From positions 1 to 27,500 of the forward strand of contig NW_020290146.1 in the NCBI RefSeq assembly GCF_003144195.1: a stretch of 27,500 nt of DNA. Reading direction: 5' to 3'. Position 1 is the first letter of the stretch, and each line of letters begins with the position of its first letter. This DNA comes from Ceraceosorus guamensis (taxonomy: Eukaryota > Basidiomycota > Exobasidiomycetes > Ceraceosorales > Ceraceosoraceae). Shown here one piece after another: positions 1-12,229 of this stretch. The position numbers and the translations under genes are program-made. The notes below the pieces were generated by a model. That model had not been told where the DNA came from. It did no database searches and saw only the letters and a list, made by a program, of their open reading frames with translations.

Positions 1-41
1 GGGGGTGTGGGGGTGACTGCGGACGGGATTGCTGATGCTGA

Positions 42-60
42 TACCACGCGAAACGTGGTA
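42..60. repeat. Perfect 7-bp inverted repeat (hairpin)
   Basis: TACCACG at 42-48 is exactly complementary to CGTGGTA at 54-60 around a 5-base loop (CGAAA). It lies 500 bp before RRP12. It could be the 3' hairpin of a gene to the left or a dyad protein site; the sequence does not decide which. Confidence 0.5.
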
Positions 61-322
61 GGGTGATGGATAGTCGTTCAAGTGAGTGGTGATGAGTCAC
101 AGTGATGGCATGAGTACTGGCGAGGCCATCGAGCTCGAGTGCACCTTGGCGACCAATGAGCCGCACACACGCATGCTGACAGCCATGTACCCCTCACCCT
201 TGCCCGTGCTGAGCGTGCGTATTAACACCACTCACGACGACTTGCGCCTGCGCGTGTTGCTCTCAGTCTCCACTCAAAGACGCGCGCGCGCGTTGATCCA
301 GCCAAACGCGCGATGTGACGAT

Positions 323-337
323 CACGTGCCACACGTG
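323..337. promoter_or_regulatory. Paired CACGTG (E-box) sites upstream of RRP12
   Basis: CACGTG occurs at 323-328 and again at 332-337, 9 bp apart start to start and about 225-240 bp before the RRP12 ATG. CACGTG is the core bound by fungal bHLH factors of the Cbf1/Pho4 type. That such a factor acts here is inferred. Confidence 0.45.
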
Positions 338-351
338 CCACAAGCTCTTCC

Positions 352-360
352 AAAAATTTT
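352..360. promoter_or_regulatory. RRPE-like AAAAATTTT element upstream of RRP12
   Basis: AAAAATTTT stands out in GC-rich flanks about 200 bp before the RRP12 start. Its core equals the rRNA-processing element (RRPE, Stb3 site in yeast) found upstream of ribosome-biogenesis genes, which is the class RRP12 belongs to. Conservation of this element in smut-lineage fungi is inferred and not shown here. Confidence 0.4.
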
Positions 361-561
361 GAATCATGCGCGCGCGCGCGTTCTCGCGAGCTGCTGCTGC
401 TGACTGCACTGCATGGCGTCTTCCACTCAAGTGCGCATTCGTGATTCGCACTCACTCGCATCCAGCTCCACTCTCAGGCTCCGTAATCACAATCACCAAG
501 GTTGCTTTGAGTAATCATTTCCCCTCACCCAAATCTGTCGCCCCCACCACCACCGCTCCCA

Positions 562-3500
562 ATGACGACGACAGTGGGCACCTACGCCCCACTGGACCGG
601 GCTGAAGCGAGCGCATCGCTGGAAGCGGCGCTGTCCAAGATCAGACACCACATCAACTCCAAGCTGGAAAATCAAAAGCAGCCTGCGCTCTTGCTGTCGG
701 CAGTAGAAGCGACGCTCAAGGAACAGCAGCAGCTCAACAATGGCGCCTCTACTAGCCGAGCTGACAGCAGCAACGAAGGGTCGCAAGGCTTGAATCCCAC
801 CGAGTATCTGCTAGCTCTGGAGAGCATGCTTGACAAGGCAAGCAGTTCAGACGTGAGTGCGAGCGCGAGCGCGAGCGCGAGCATGCATGCGTCCCAATCA
901 ATCGCTGCCCCCCTGACGTTGCTCCTTCCACTCGCAGGCGGCACCCTCTCTCTACACTTCCGTGCTGTATTTGCTCGCCATCGTCGCTCCCGTCACTGCA
1001 CCAGCGGTGCTGCGCGCGCGCGCATCTGCCCTTCTCGCTGCGATCCTTCCTCTCCTCTCCAATCCTCACTCTCATTCATCCAGCGCATCGGTCAATGCAG
1101 AAAATCAGGCAGCTCAATTGAGATCAGCGCTGACGGTCCTTCAAGCAGTCCTCCTGTCTCACAGCGGCCCCTCAGACCGCGCTGTTCTGGACAGCGACGA
1201 TGCCGGCTTGCGAGAGGGTTGGGCAGCCACGCTGCACCTCTGCTCCGACGCCCGCCCAAAGGTTCGCAAGCGCGCTCAAGACGTCGTCTCTGCTGTGCTG
1301 GACCAGGGAGATGCTCACAATTCTGCGTCTGCGAAAGCGCATCCTTACGCAGCACGGACGGCGGATTGGGCCATCAAAGCTTTGCAAGGCGTGGCAGATG
1401 CGGGAAGCGCAAAGGGGAAGGCCAAGGGGGTGAGCAGCGCAGCCACCGCTCCAGAGTACGATCGACGCAAAGGTCAGGCCAAGGGTGCGAGCGCGGCAGC
1501 AGCGGCTAGGCAACAGACGGCCTCTGATGGAGGCGCGAGCGCAGGCATATGGGTCTGCGGTTTCCTCAAGCAACTCGCACCGACGCTGCCCGGCAAGCAC
1601 ATTGCACCCCTCTGCAACGTTCTGCTTCGGCTGCCCAGCCTTGCCAACCCTTTTCTCACCAGTGCGGCATTCTCCGTCTTTGAAGCCCTGTTCAAGCCTT
1701 CCAAGCCGCAGGTGCATCCTGCATCGCTCTCGCTCCTCTCGGCCCCTTCTGGCGCACGTACCAGCCGGATGGACAAGCAAGGCGACTCTCTCGTCCGCAC
1801 GCTCGACGCTCTGTGCTCATCCTCCATCAAACCCAGCGCAAACGATGCGCAATTGCTTCCGCCATATATGCGCGCCTTGGAAAACGCTCTGGTTGCCTAC
1901 TCTCGCGTCGACGGAGGCATGGCAGCGTGGACGCGCGTGCCCACGATCTGGTCGGAGATTGTCGAGGTCAGTCTATCCGCACGGAGCAAAGCCTCGCGCG
2001 AACAGCCTGCCATTCGATCAGCAGGAAGGGATGCGCTGTGCGCCATTGCCCGCTACTGCGTGCCCGACGCGGCCATCGAGCAGACGCTGCAAGCTTCCGG
2101 CGCGCAAGCCATCGAGACGCCTCTTGGTAGCATGTTGGCGCTCCTCGCCGATGCGCTCGGCAAGCAAGCTCTGCGGTACAATCACGCGCGAGCAGAAGTG
2201 CTCAATGTTCTCATCGCCTTGGTTATGCGCTTGAGGTATAGGTCACCAAGCAAGACGTCATCACGCTCACAACCCGCCGCAGCTCAGCTCATGCTTCCCA
2301 TCGTCAGCGTCGTTGCCGATCTCCGTGCTCAGCCGGAATTCGAGCATCGAGAGGCAGCCGATGGAGTCATTGCAGCGGCAGTCGAAGTATGCGGTCCTCG
2401 TCTTGTTCTCGACAAGCTACCTCTGGGTCTGAATGGTGAGAAGGGCGCTACAACTGGGAGGGCCTGGCTGCTGCCGTTGATGCGCAATCGCATCACCAAT
2501 ACGGAGCTCAGCCACTTCACGCAGTCGATGGTGCCTCTTTCGGAGGTCCTCTTCAATAAGAGGGCTGCAGCAGAGGAGCCCGGGCCGGATGGCAAGCCAA
2601 AGCGACCCGTCGAGGCCAAAGTCTACGAAGCCTTGACGGAGCAAGTCTGGGCACTTTTTCCTGCGTACTGCGACATGCCCACGGATCTGATCGATGCGGT
2701 CGACGAAAAGTTCGTAGCCCTGCTCAGCAACGTCCTCTACTCGCAGCCGACACTCCGGCCATCCGTCTGTCGCGGCTTGCAGCTCCTTGTCGAGCGCAAT
2801 GAGGCCCTGTCTTCCTCTGGCGCCCCTAGCGACACGCTGGTCACCTCGTTCGGGGTGGATCAAGTCATCGGCAAGGCCAACATTGCCCACCTCGCAAAGC
2901 TGGCTCCGCAACTCTTGGCCGTGTTCTTCAACATCTTTAGCCAGAGCCCTTCTTCCCGACGAGGGTTCATCGCGGAAGCTTTGGCCGCTTACCTGCGCGT
3001 CATGAAGCCTAAGGACATACGAGACACTTTTGAGCGCGTCGTTGCCATGCTTCAAGAAGCTCTGCCGAATTTGCAGCACTCGCCGGACAAGGAAGCGGGC
3101 CCAAACGCCGTGCCACCGGTACCCCATACGATGCTCGACTTGCTCATCGCCCTGATCCCCTTCTTGGATGCTAGCAGCGAAGCCCACAAGCTGTTCGACT
3201 TGGCCCTCGGCGACGATCTCCTTCTCGCCCGAGATTCTGGCTTGCAGAAAAAGACGTACCGCATCCTCGCCAGACTCATCGAAGGTCCACGCGGACTGAC
3301 CGTTCTGCGCCTTGACGGTGGTGCTGGGCGCGTGCGCGAGCTGCTGCTCAAGCTCAACGACACGAGCTCCAGCGTCGTGTCAGGTGCCAAGCGAGATCGC
3401 GTGGCTGTGCTGTCCGCCCTCGTCCCGCGCATCCCGTCGCAAGAGCTGCACTTTTTGCCGTCCATCATTCCCGAAGCTGTCCTCTCCACCAAGGAAGCCA

Positions 3501-5003
3501 ATCAAGGAACGCGAACGCTAGCATACGAGCTGCTTGTCGGCATGGGTCACAAGATGCAAGAGGGAGGCACCATCCGTCGCGACCTGGTGGAGACAGCGCT
3601 GGAAGGCGGCGATGCTGAAATGGACAGTGCTGAAGTCGCAAACGCTAGCATTGAAGAGTACGTCACCATGGTCGCTGCTGGTCTCGCAGGCAGCACGCCA
3701 CACATGATCAGCGCCACCATCACTGCGCTCTCGCGACTATTGTACGAATTCCACGAGTCGATGCCTGGCACCGTCCTGACCGACTTGCTCCAGACCTTGG
3801 AAGTGTTTGTCCGCTCGGCGAACCGCGAAATCGTCAAGTCGGCATTGGGCTTTGTCAAGGTGGTCATTGTCGTCCTTCCACATGCGATCATGGACGGCCA
3901 ACTGCCCAACTACGTTTCCAGCCTCTTTTCCCTCAGTCCGCAAAACAGGCAGCACTTCAAAGCCAAGGTGCGGCACATTTTTGAACGTCTGATTCGACGC
4001 TTTGGCTACGCGCGGGTGGAGCAACTGACCGACGATGAGAACAAGAAGCTGCTCGTCAACATCAAGAAGAGAAAGGAGCGAGCTCGACGTCGTAAGAATG
4101 CGCAGGATGACGAGGCGAATGATGACGATGACGACGACGGTCAGGGACCGGCGTTCATGGGAGCGCGCGCATTGCGTCGGCATGGCGTCGACGCATTCCA
4201 AGAGGCCATCTACGGTTCGGAATCTGACCTCAGCGATAGTGGCGACGATGATGCACACGAACCACGCAGACCAGCGGGTGGACGGCGCGCTCGGACAAAA
4301 GAAGAGCAGACGTACATTCGCGAAGACGACGACGAGGTCATGGATCTGCTCGACAGGTCCGTCGCTGCTGGTGGTGGCATCTCAACCTCTCGAGGCGGAC
4401 GACCCATTGCTGGCGGACCTGCTTCCACCGCACGCAGGCCGGGTCAAGATGCTAGCCGCTTCGAGCTGGACGAAGCCACGGGTCGCATGCTCATCGACGA
4501 TCCAGAGGGTGGCAAAGCGGTTGCAAATGTGGCGAATGTCGACGTCGATGCGGATGGCGCAGGCAGAGCGTACGTGGATCGAGAACGAGGTACTGGCGGT
4601 GTGCAGATGAGGGGTGGCGTGGCGCGCATGAACAAGAACAACAAGCGCAACAGGGCCGAAGATGCCGAGATGGAGCTGGAACAGATGGCTGCAGAGATTG
4701 GGCTCGGCGATGAGGATGGCGGCTCGAAACGCAAAAGGAAGGAAAAGAAGCAAAAGGAGAGCATAGGAAAGGAATTCAGAGCTAAGAAAGCCGAGGGTGA
4801 TGTCAAGCGCAACGACGGTCCTAGCCCGTACGCGTATGGTGAGTCTTGCGGCGCGCGCGCGCTTCTGTTCCCTGCGCTGACGAGGCGGCGGCGATTGACA
4901 CATCCTCGCAGTCCCGCTGTCGGCAATGGGAGGCAAGCACAAACAAAAGGATATCCTCTCCATCACTGGCAAGGGCCGCAAGACGCACAAGGGCAGATCC
5001 TGA
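562..5003 (+). CDS. RRP12: Ribosomal RNA-processing protein 12 (HEAT-repeat/NUC173 family)
   Basis: Three exons: 562-852, 938-4838 and 4912-5003, giving 1427 aa (yeast Rrp12 is about 1230). Introns of 85 and 73 nt both have GTGAGT donors and CAG acceptors. Rrp12 is a HEAT-repeat karyopherin-like factor in the nucleolus and nucleus that helps mature and export pre-ribosomal particles. The family's mid-region signature is visible near residues 658-686 (YEALTEQVWALFPAYC followed by DMPTDL). Helical repeats continue past FLPSIIPEAVLSTKEANQGTR-like text near residue 936. The C-terminal part is charged: a KKRKERARRRK segment and a run of aspartates near residues 1138-1160, then Lys/Arg-rich nuclear-targeting text near 1358-1392. 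It closes with a conserved-looking PYAY-VPL junction that requires the last intron. Start ATG is the first in a frame leading into the family-like N-terminus. Identity is firm; the exact ATG is likely. Confidence 0.93.
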
Positions 5004-5351
5004 GCCGCACGCGATTGCCTCTTTGATTCGAGATGCTTCTCTACATCCCCTTCCGTACCCGTTTTGAATTCACGGTTGTATCACGTCAGACGTGTGGTGA
5101 AGTTCTGTCTGACCTGAAAGTGGATCCTGATTCGTGATTCATTCTTGATTCACGTTCTCAACCGGCGCCTTGAGTCACGTGACTATGGTCCACTCGCCCC
5201 CACGCACATGCGAGATCAAGAAGCGCGAGAGCGTTACAAGCAGCTGACTCCCTCTCGACGTCCACCATTCTCGCGCTTGCAGATCGACCCCTCGCAATCG
5301 TGAATCACGGACCAGCCTTGGACGTCACTCCTGATCGCAAGTGCCGCCACG
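5004..5351. other. Spacer between RRP12 and TRAPPC5
   Basis: This 348-bp stretch is the RRP12 3' region plus TRAPPC5 promoter. It contains three GATTC repeats with CGTGATTC/GATTCACG forms at about 5128-5154, a 12-bp perfect palindrome centred on CACGTG at 5173-5184, and CGTGAATCACG at 5299-5309. No gene or RNA is visible. Confidence 0.6.
5173..5184. promoter_or_regulatory. 12-bp palindrome AGTCACGTGACT (CACGTG site)
   Basis: The palindrome is perfect over 12 bp and contains both CACGTG (5176-5181) and the overlapping word TGAGTCA (5171-5177). It lies about 170 bp before the TRAPPC5 ATG. A bHLH-type binding site is the likely role, by inference from the core. Confidence 0.45.
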
Positions 5352-6648
5352 ATGAGCGCACCTACCGCATCTCCCTACACCGTATCCTCGCCCACATCCA
5401 ACGCTGCTGCTCCACGCTCGGCATCCGGTGTGGGCGGCAGCGGCGGCGGCGGCGGGATCACCTCGCCGCTATCTCCACGCGCCAGCATGCCATCCTACGC
5501 TCGTCGCTCCTCCACGCTCGTCTCGCTCTCCAGCGCAGGAGGCAGCTCGCGGGATCGAGACTCGCTGAGCTCCGTCTCTCGCGCAGGCACCACGACGACG
5601 TTTTCCAGCGCAGCGGGACCTAGCACACCGACTTCCTCTGTGCACCACCCGCATACACCCGGTACTGGAGGCATTGCGGCTCAAAGCGGCGCGGTGCTTG
5701 GTGGAGAGACTATATTGGACAGGCCGAGGGACAAAACCAAGTCGTCGCAGGTAGGCAGCGCTGCTGTCCACTTTTTGTTCGCAGAGATTGTATCCTACAC
5801 GCAGGGAAGGGTCAGAGGCATATCTGAGCTGGAGAGGAGGTGAGCGGGGAGAGACTGTCGCTTCGGATAGCCACGCGGACCGAGCTGATCGACTGCGACG
5901 TGTGCGCACGTGCGGATCTCGTAGACTGTCATCACTGGGCTATCAAGTCGGGCAGCGACTGTCGCACCTCATCATTCACAGAGCTGAGCAGCAAGTGCCT
6001 CCGTCCTTGGGAGGGAGCAGCACGTACACGCGTTATGGCAATCCAAAGCGGGAAGGTATGCGGGTCTTGCCAGCTCTCATATGGGTTCACTCGACGCTGT
6101 GGAAAGCCGTGTTTGGCAAGGCGGCAGACAGTCTGGAAAAGAGCACAGAGAATAGCGACGAGTGTGAGTGGTGCGCGGATGTGGGTGCGGGGGGCGGGTG
6201 CGGGAGCAGCGGTCACCACCGAGCGTATGCTGACGAATGCAACCCCGGCGCACCTGTCCGCCCGCAGACATGATCTCCTTCAATGCCCCCTTATTCTCCT
6301 CCAAGATTGCGGTGCCCAAGGAGATGAGCCAGCTCTCCGTCGAAGCCTTCACCGCCGGAATTGTAGAGGCTGCACTGGATGGATTTGGTCTGGTGAGCCG
6401 CCGTGCCTTGGCCCTGCCGTGCACATGTCCACGCTGATGCGATAGCTTCTCTCCAGCCTGCAAGAGTCACTGCGCATAGCGTGCCCACGACGGATCATCC
6501 GCAGCGCACAACGATCCTCGTCAAGGTGAGGCGCCTCGTAGAGTCGCATTCACGCTGCGCAGGAGCGTCTGACTCTTTCGCATGTCATTACGCACCGCAG
6601 CTCGCAAAGGAAGTCATGGAGCGCGATGCTGCTCTTGGACCTGCTTAG
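5352..6648 (+). CDS. TRS31: TRAPP complex subunit TRAPPC5 / Trs31 (Bet3-like fold)
   Basis: Five exons: 5352-5839, 5925-6163, 6268-6392, 6457-6525 and 6601-6648, encoding 322 aa. Introns are 85, 104, 64 and 75 nt, all with GTGAG donors. TRAPPC5 is a core subunit of the TRAPP tethering/Rab-GEF complexes at the Golgi. Family landmarks in order: ILDRPRDKTKS (residue 121 on), a helix with HFLFAEIVSYTQ, ELERRLSSLGYQVGQRL spanning the first junction, LWKAVFGKAADSLEK, then ENSDEYMISFNAPLF (codon Y is split by the second intron). VPKEMSQLSVEAFTAGIVEAAL and a final KEVMERDAAL complete it. The Bet3-like domain fills residues 121-322. The first 120 residues are a Ser/Thr/Pro/Gly-rich, probably disordered extension absent from the 188-aa human protein. 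The gene is convergent with the downstream 7TM gene; stop codons are 92 bp apart. Confidence 0.92.
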
Positions 6649-6740
6649 CGTCAGCGTCTACACTACAGCGACTGCAGATCGCCCAATGAGCATGGTTTTT
6701 CATACATTCGCGATGCGTGGACATGGTATCTTCCTCGCGC

Positions 6741-8144
6741 TCATCGCTCCGACCGTATCGGCACAACTGCGCCATTCGTGTCCGAGTCGCTCGTCTTTGC
6801 ATTGTCAAGACCGCCCACGCCCTCCTCGCAGCGGCTACCTGTAAGGCCAAGCGCCACGGTCTCGCCTGGAATGCCAAGTCTTTCGGTCTCCGCCTGCGAG
6901 CTCAAGGCACGCTCGCTCCGTCGATCCATGTCGTCGCCTGCGATCCCAGCCGCCTCTACAATGCTGGGAATTTTCGGTGCGCTGATCGCCTCGCGAGGCG
7001 AAGGTGGATAGGCGGGCCTACGAGGACGGGATTGGTCGTGGATGCGCACCCTTGGGGACCTCGGTATCGCAGGCGAGGGCGCTCTCGGACTGGCCAAGTT
7101 GCGGCGCTCAGGAAGCTCCATGACGGCCTCGTCGACGTGCGCATTGCGCGGTGAGGTGGGCGAGCGCAGCCCAAAGCTAGACATTCGCTTGGCGCGAGGA
7201 TCAATGGCGATCCACGAGACGGGCCTGGTAGTGGCAAACACCATTTGCCTGTGCACTCGCCCTCCCATCGAAGCGGTGACGGCCAGATTGGGAATGGCGA
7301 GCATCAGCTTGGCAACGGGATGAGCGTGTGGCACGACGAGGGAGCAAAAGCAAAGGATGTTCATGAAAACCACCACGCTGTTGGAACATCGTCGTGAGCG
7401 AAGCTGACGAGTGCGCCCGAGATGCACATCCACTAACCCATAATACAGCGTGCCTTGCTTGAACAGTTCCGCCACAATCGGAGTGAGTCCCTCTCGACGA
7501 TGCTTTTGAAACGCTTGCCTTCCCCATTGACCGTTGGGAATGTCGTAAAAGAGGATGCGCGCGCTGACCGCAAGCCAAACCACCGTGTCGTGCAGGAAGA
7601 GTGCAATGACGGGCGCTTTGGCAAAGGTGTCGGCGTGACGAAGCATGCACCTCTTCGTGTCGGCAATCTCGATGGCAGACAGCGCAAAGGGAGCAGCGAT
7701 TCCGGTCGCCAGTATGGCCAACCAGAACGTGCCGAGAAGCATTGCCAGCTTGCGATTCCATCGGTACAGCGCCATGGCGCGCAGATAGAGCAAGAGGGCG
7801 GTGGATGGACCGGCGATGGCGTGGCACGCGCTGAATGCGGCAATGGCGTGCTGGCAGAAGTGGTGCGGCAGACGCGCAGACGCAAAGACGACGAAAGCGA
7901 TGGAATGTGCGCAGGCTGCCCATCTCGATGCCATGTATGCGACGGTTCCCAGGGTGACCTGCTTGCGGAACAGCATCTGGTAATCGAGATGCAGCGTCGT
8001 CAGGATCTCCCAGACCTGAGCGCCGAGTACGGCAGAGTATAGCAATTGAGAGGATTGCCTGAGCACGGCTACCGAGTCTGGCAAGTAAGCCTCGGGCCAT
8101 GCCGTGTTGATGATGTTGTGTCCCGTGGGCGAGACGAGGGGCAT
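6741..8144 (-). CDS. Orphan fungal seven-transmembrane protein with long cytoplasmic tail
   Basis: Two exons read on the minus strand, 8144-7438 and 7377-6741, giving 447 aa. The 60-nt intron has a GTTAGT donor and CAG acceptor. Removing it joins ELFKQGTLYYG to VVVFMNILCF, restoring a hydrophobic helix that the retained intron would break with 20 mostly polar, basic residues. Seven hydrophobic spans are visible at about residues 33-53, 66-88, 103-122, 135-158, 178-200, 230-252 and 257-277. Text such as WEILTTLHLDYQML and the RxG-xLYY segment before helix 6 resembles basidiomycete DUF6533-type membrane proteins of unknown function; that match is from memory and moderate. Residues 278-447 form a Pro/Ser/Arg-rich hydrophilic tail with repeated SP motifs. 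Ligand and role are unknown; a receptor-like role is only suggested by topology. Confidence 0.8.
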   Translation of the reverse strand: MPLVSPTGHNIINTAWPEAYLPDSVAVLRQSSQLLYSAVLGAQVWEILTTLHLDYQMLFRKQVTLGTVAYMASRWAACAHSIAFVVFASARLPHHFCQHAIAAFSACHAIAGPSTALLLYLRAMALYRWNRKLAMLLGTFWLAILATGIAAPFALSAIEIADTKRCMLRHADTFAKAPVIALFLHDTVVWLAVSARILFYDIPNGQWGRQAFQKHRREGLTPIVAELFKQGTLYYGLVDVHLGRTRQLRSRRCSNSVVVFMNILCFCSLVVPHAHPVAKLMLAIPNLAVTASMGGRVHRQMVFATTRPVSWIAIDPRAKRMSSFGLRSPTSPRNAHVDEAVMELPERRNLASPRAPSPAIPRSPRVRIHDQSRPRRPAYPPSPREAISAPKIPSIVEAAGIAGDDMDRRSERALSSQAETERLGIPGETVALGLTGSRCEEGVGGLDNAKTSDSDTNGAVVPIRSER

Positions 8145-8345
8145 TGCAATGTTGGTGATAAGCAGCTGCGGGTGGTGGTCAAGCGGCGAGTTGCGAGCGA
8201 GCAGGAGCGCATCGCCACTCCTACCTTATGCTCGCGCGAACTTCTCACCTTGTCTGCTGCCGGACCCCGAACACCGGCCCCCGGGGTGGCGCCAATTTCC
8301 AAATCGTTGCACAACAATGAGGCGCCTTCATACCAGCCACACGCG

Positions 8346-8372
8346 CTGACTGACTGACTGACTGACTGACTG
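8346..8372. repeat. (CTGA)n tetranucleotide microsatellite
   Basis: About 6.75 perfect copies of CTGA (27 bp), some 200 bp upstream of the 7TM gene start. Likely length-polymorphic. Confidence 0.9.
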
Positions 8373-8443
8373 CTCAAGGATGCCCTTGTCTACGGAAATG
8401 CGAGCGTGCAGAAGGAATCGCATTGTGACCTTGACACACACGC

Positions 8444-8464
8444 GCGACTCGCGACTCACGACTC
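8444..8464. repeat. Three tandem copies of a 7-mer, GCGACTC type
   Basis: Units GCGACTC (8444-8450), GCGACTC (8451-8457) and ACGACTC (8458-8464) lie head to tail. The reverse complement, GAGTCGC/GAGTCGT, is the same word family as the array at 9108-9135. Confidence 0.7.
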
Positions 8465-9107
8465 CTTGACACGTCTGCCAGTCAGCACGACGCCCAGGTC
8501 CACTGATGATTTCTGCTCATCCACGCCGCGCTGTAAGCCTCACATATCGCACATCTCCGTGATCATGGGCTGCCATGCAAATAACGCCGGACCACGTCCT
8601 GTAGAGGTTCGAATGCCGCTAGTCACGTTTGCGACTTGCGACGCACATGTAGGGCTCACATTTCCCCGTGAGCAAGCGCACGAATGGGGCGGCATTTGAT
8701 TCTCGATTCGGTCAAGCGCCTTACCGTCTCGATCGTGCTGCTCCTTGATGATATGGTCGCAGGTGTCCGCCATGGGGGGGGTGGAGATCGAGAGCCCGCG
8801 TGTCCACTTTCCGTGTCGAGAAATTGCCGAATAGAGCTTCGCAGCTGGACATGATATGCTTTGGACCTCCTTCTGATTTGCTATGGGCATTTTGCCGTTG
8901 TAAATGGTACACTCACGCTTGACTGACTGTTCCTCGAACACCATCTCGACGTGCCAAAGAGGCGAGGTGCTCGGCGATCGCTCGAGACTACCAGGCAAGC
9001 AGCACCTGTCTCGCTGTCAGCATCAGCGGCCACTGATCCCCGAGAACAGCTTCCACAAAGCGGTGATGCGCTGTGCTCAGCATGAGCATCGAAGGAACAT
9101 GGCCGTT

Positions 9108-9135
9108 AGTCACGAGTCACGAGTCGCGGGTCACA
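9108..9135. repeat. Four tandem copies of a 7-mer, AGTCACG type
   Basis: Units AGTCACG (9108-9114), AGTCACG (9115-9121), AGTCGCG (9122-9128) and GGTCACA (9129-9135) run in tandem about 490 bp before the MCM5 start. The array may be a clustered transcription factor site or a short expanded repeat. Confidence 0.65.
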
Positions 9136-9310
9136 AGCTTCTTATTCTTGATTGGGACAGCTGTGAGAAAGGGACGTTGGACGGTCAAGTTATGAGTTGT
9201 GCGAGGCTAGAAGATCACGTGCGTGCATGGCTGCAGGGTTGCACGGCACGCACGCACGCTTGACGCCGCATGCTGCTTGCTCATCAGCAGATTTACGCGC
9301 ATCGGTTGCA

Positions 9311-9337
9311 ACGCGTCGAACGCGTAAATTGACGCGT
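9311..9337. promoter_or_regulatory. Cluster of three MCB (ACGCGT) boxes upstream of MCM5
   Basis: ACGCGT occurs at 9311-9316, 9320-9325 and 9332-9337, about 285-310 bp before the MCM5 ATG. ACGCGT is the MluI cell-cycle box bound by the MBF (Mbp1-Swi6 type) factor that drives G1/S genes, including MCM genes, in yeasts. The spacing and gene context make a real G1/S control region likely. Binding itself is inferred. Confidence 0.7.
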
Positions 9338-9610
9338 TTGCGCGTGTGGTGCCTCGCGAGTGCGACTTTTGACCTGCTGCACGCGGCGCGGTGTTTATGA
9401 TGGTCGTGGTCGTGATTTGCCTGCACTGACGACGCTGACTTGCAGGCAGAGGCGTCGGCGACGGCCACAGAACATCCCGTCCACAAGCAGCTCCACCATC
9501 TCTCAGCACCGTCCGTCACCCACTCGCTACCAGGCTCTTTTCGCAGCCAGTCCAGCTGGACTGACCCTCCCCCTTCGCCCTCGAACCCCGCACCCTCGAC
9601 AACTCGGCAA

Positions 9611-9616
9611 ACGCGT
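9611..9616. promoter_or_regulatory. Fourth MCB (ACGCGT) box just before the MCM5 start
   Basis: ACGCGT ends 5 bp before the ATG at 9622. If transcription starts upstream of it, this copy lies in the 5' UTR, so it may be chance or a site near the transcription start. Confidence 0.4.
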
Positions 9617-9621
9617 CACCC

Positions 9622-12229
<2,608 letters not shown>

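Larger units (their letters stand above)
1..561. other. Spacer upstream of RRP12, promoter region, no gene seen
   Basis: No open frame here looks like a protein; the short frames are low-complexity. The stretch holds a perfect 7-bp hairpin at 42-60, a TGAGTCA word (Gcn4/AP-1 type) at 93-99, two CACGTG words at 323-328 and 332-337, an AAAAATTTT word at 352-360, and alternating CG runs near 281-294 and 365-381. The end of a neighbouring gene may lie left of the window. Transcription start and UTR limits cannot be fixed from sequence alone. Confidence 0.6.
8145..9621. other. Long spacer between the 7TM gene and MCM5, divergent promoters
   Basis: This 1477-bp stretch separates two divergent genes. 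It contains a (CTGA)n microsatellite, two short arrays of a GAGTC[A/G]C-type 7-mer in opposite orientation, a CACGTG at 9216-9221 and the ACGCGT cluster of MCM5. Open frames here are short, overlap on both strands and have no family-like text, so I call no gene. A small unannotated transcript cannot be excluded. Confidence 0.55.

Noticed and set aside
2417-3187. 256-codon minus-strand frame inside RRP12
   Set aside because: It is a shadow frame opposite the conserved NUC173/HEAT region of RRP12.
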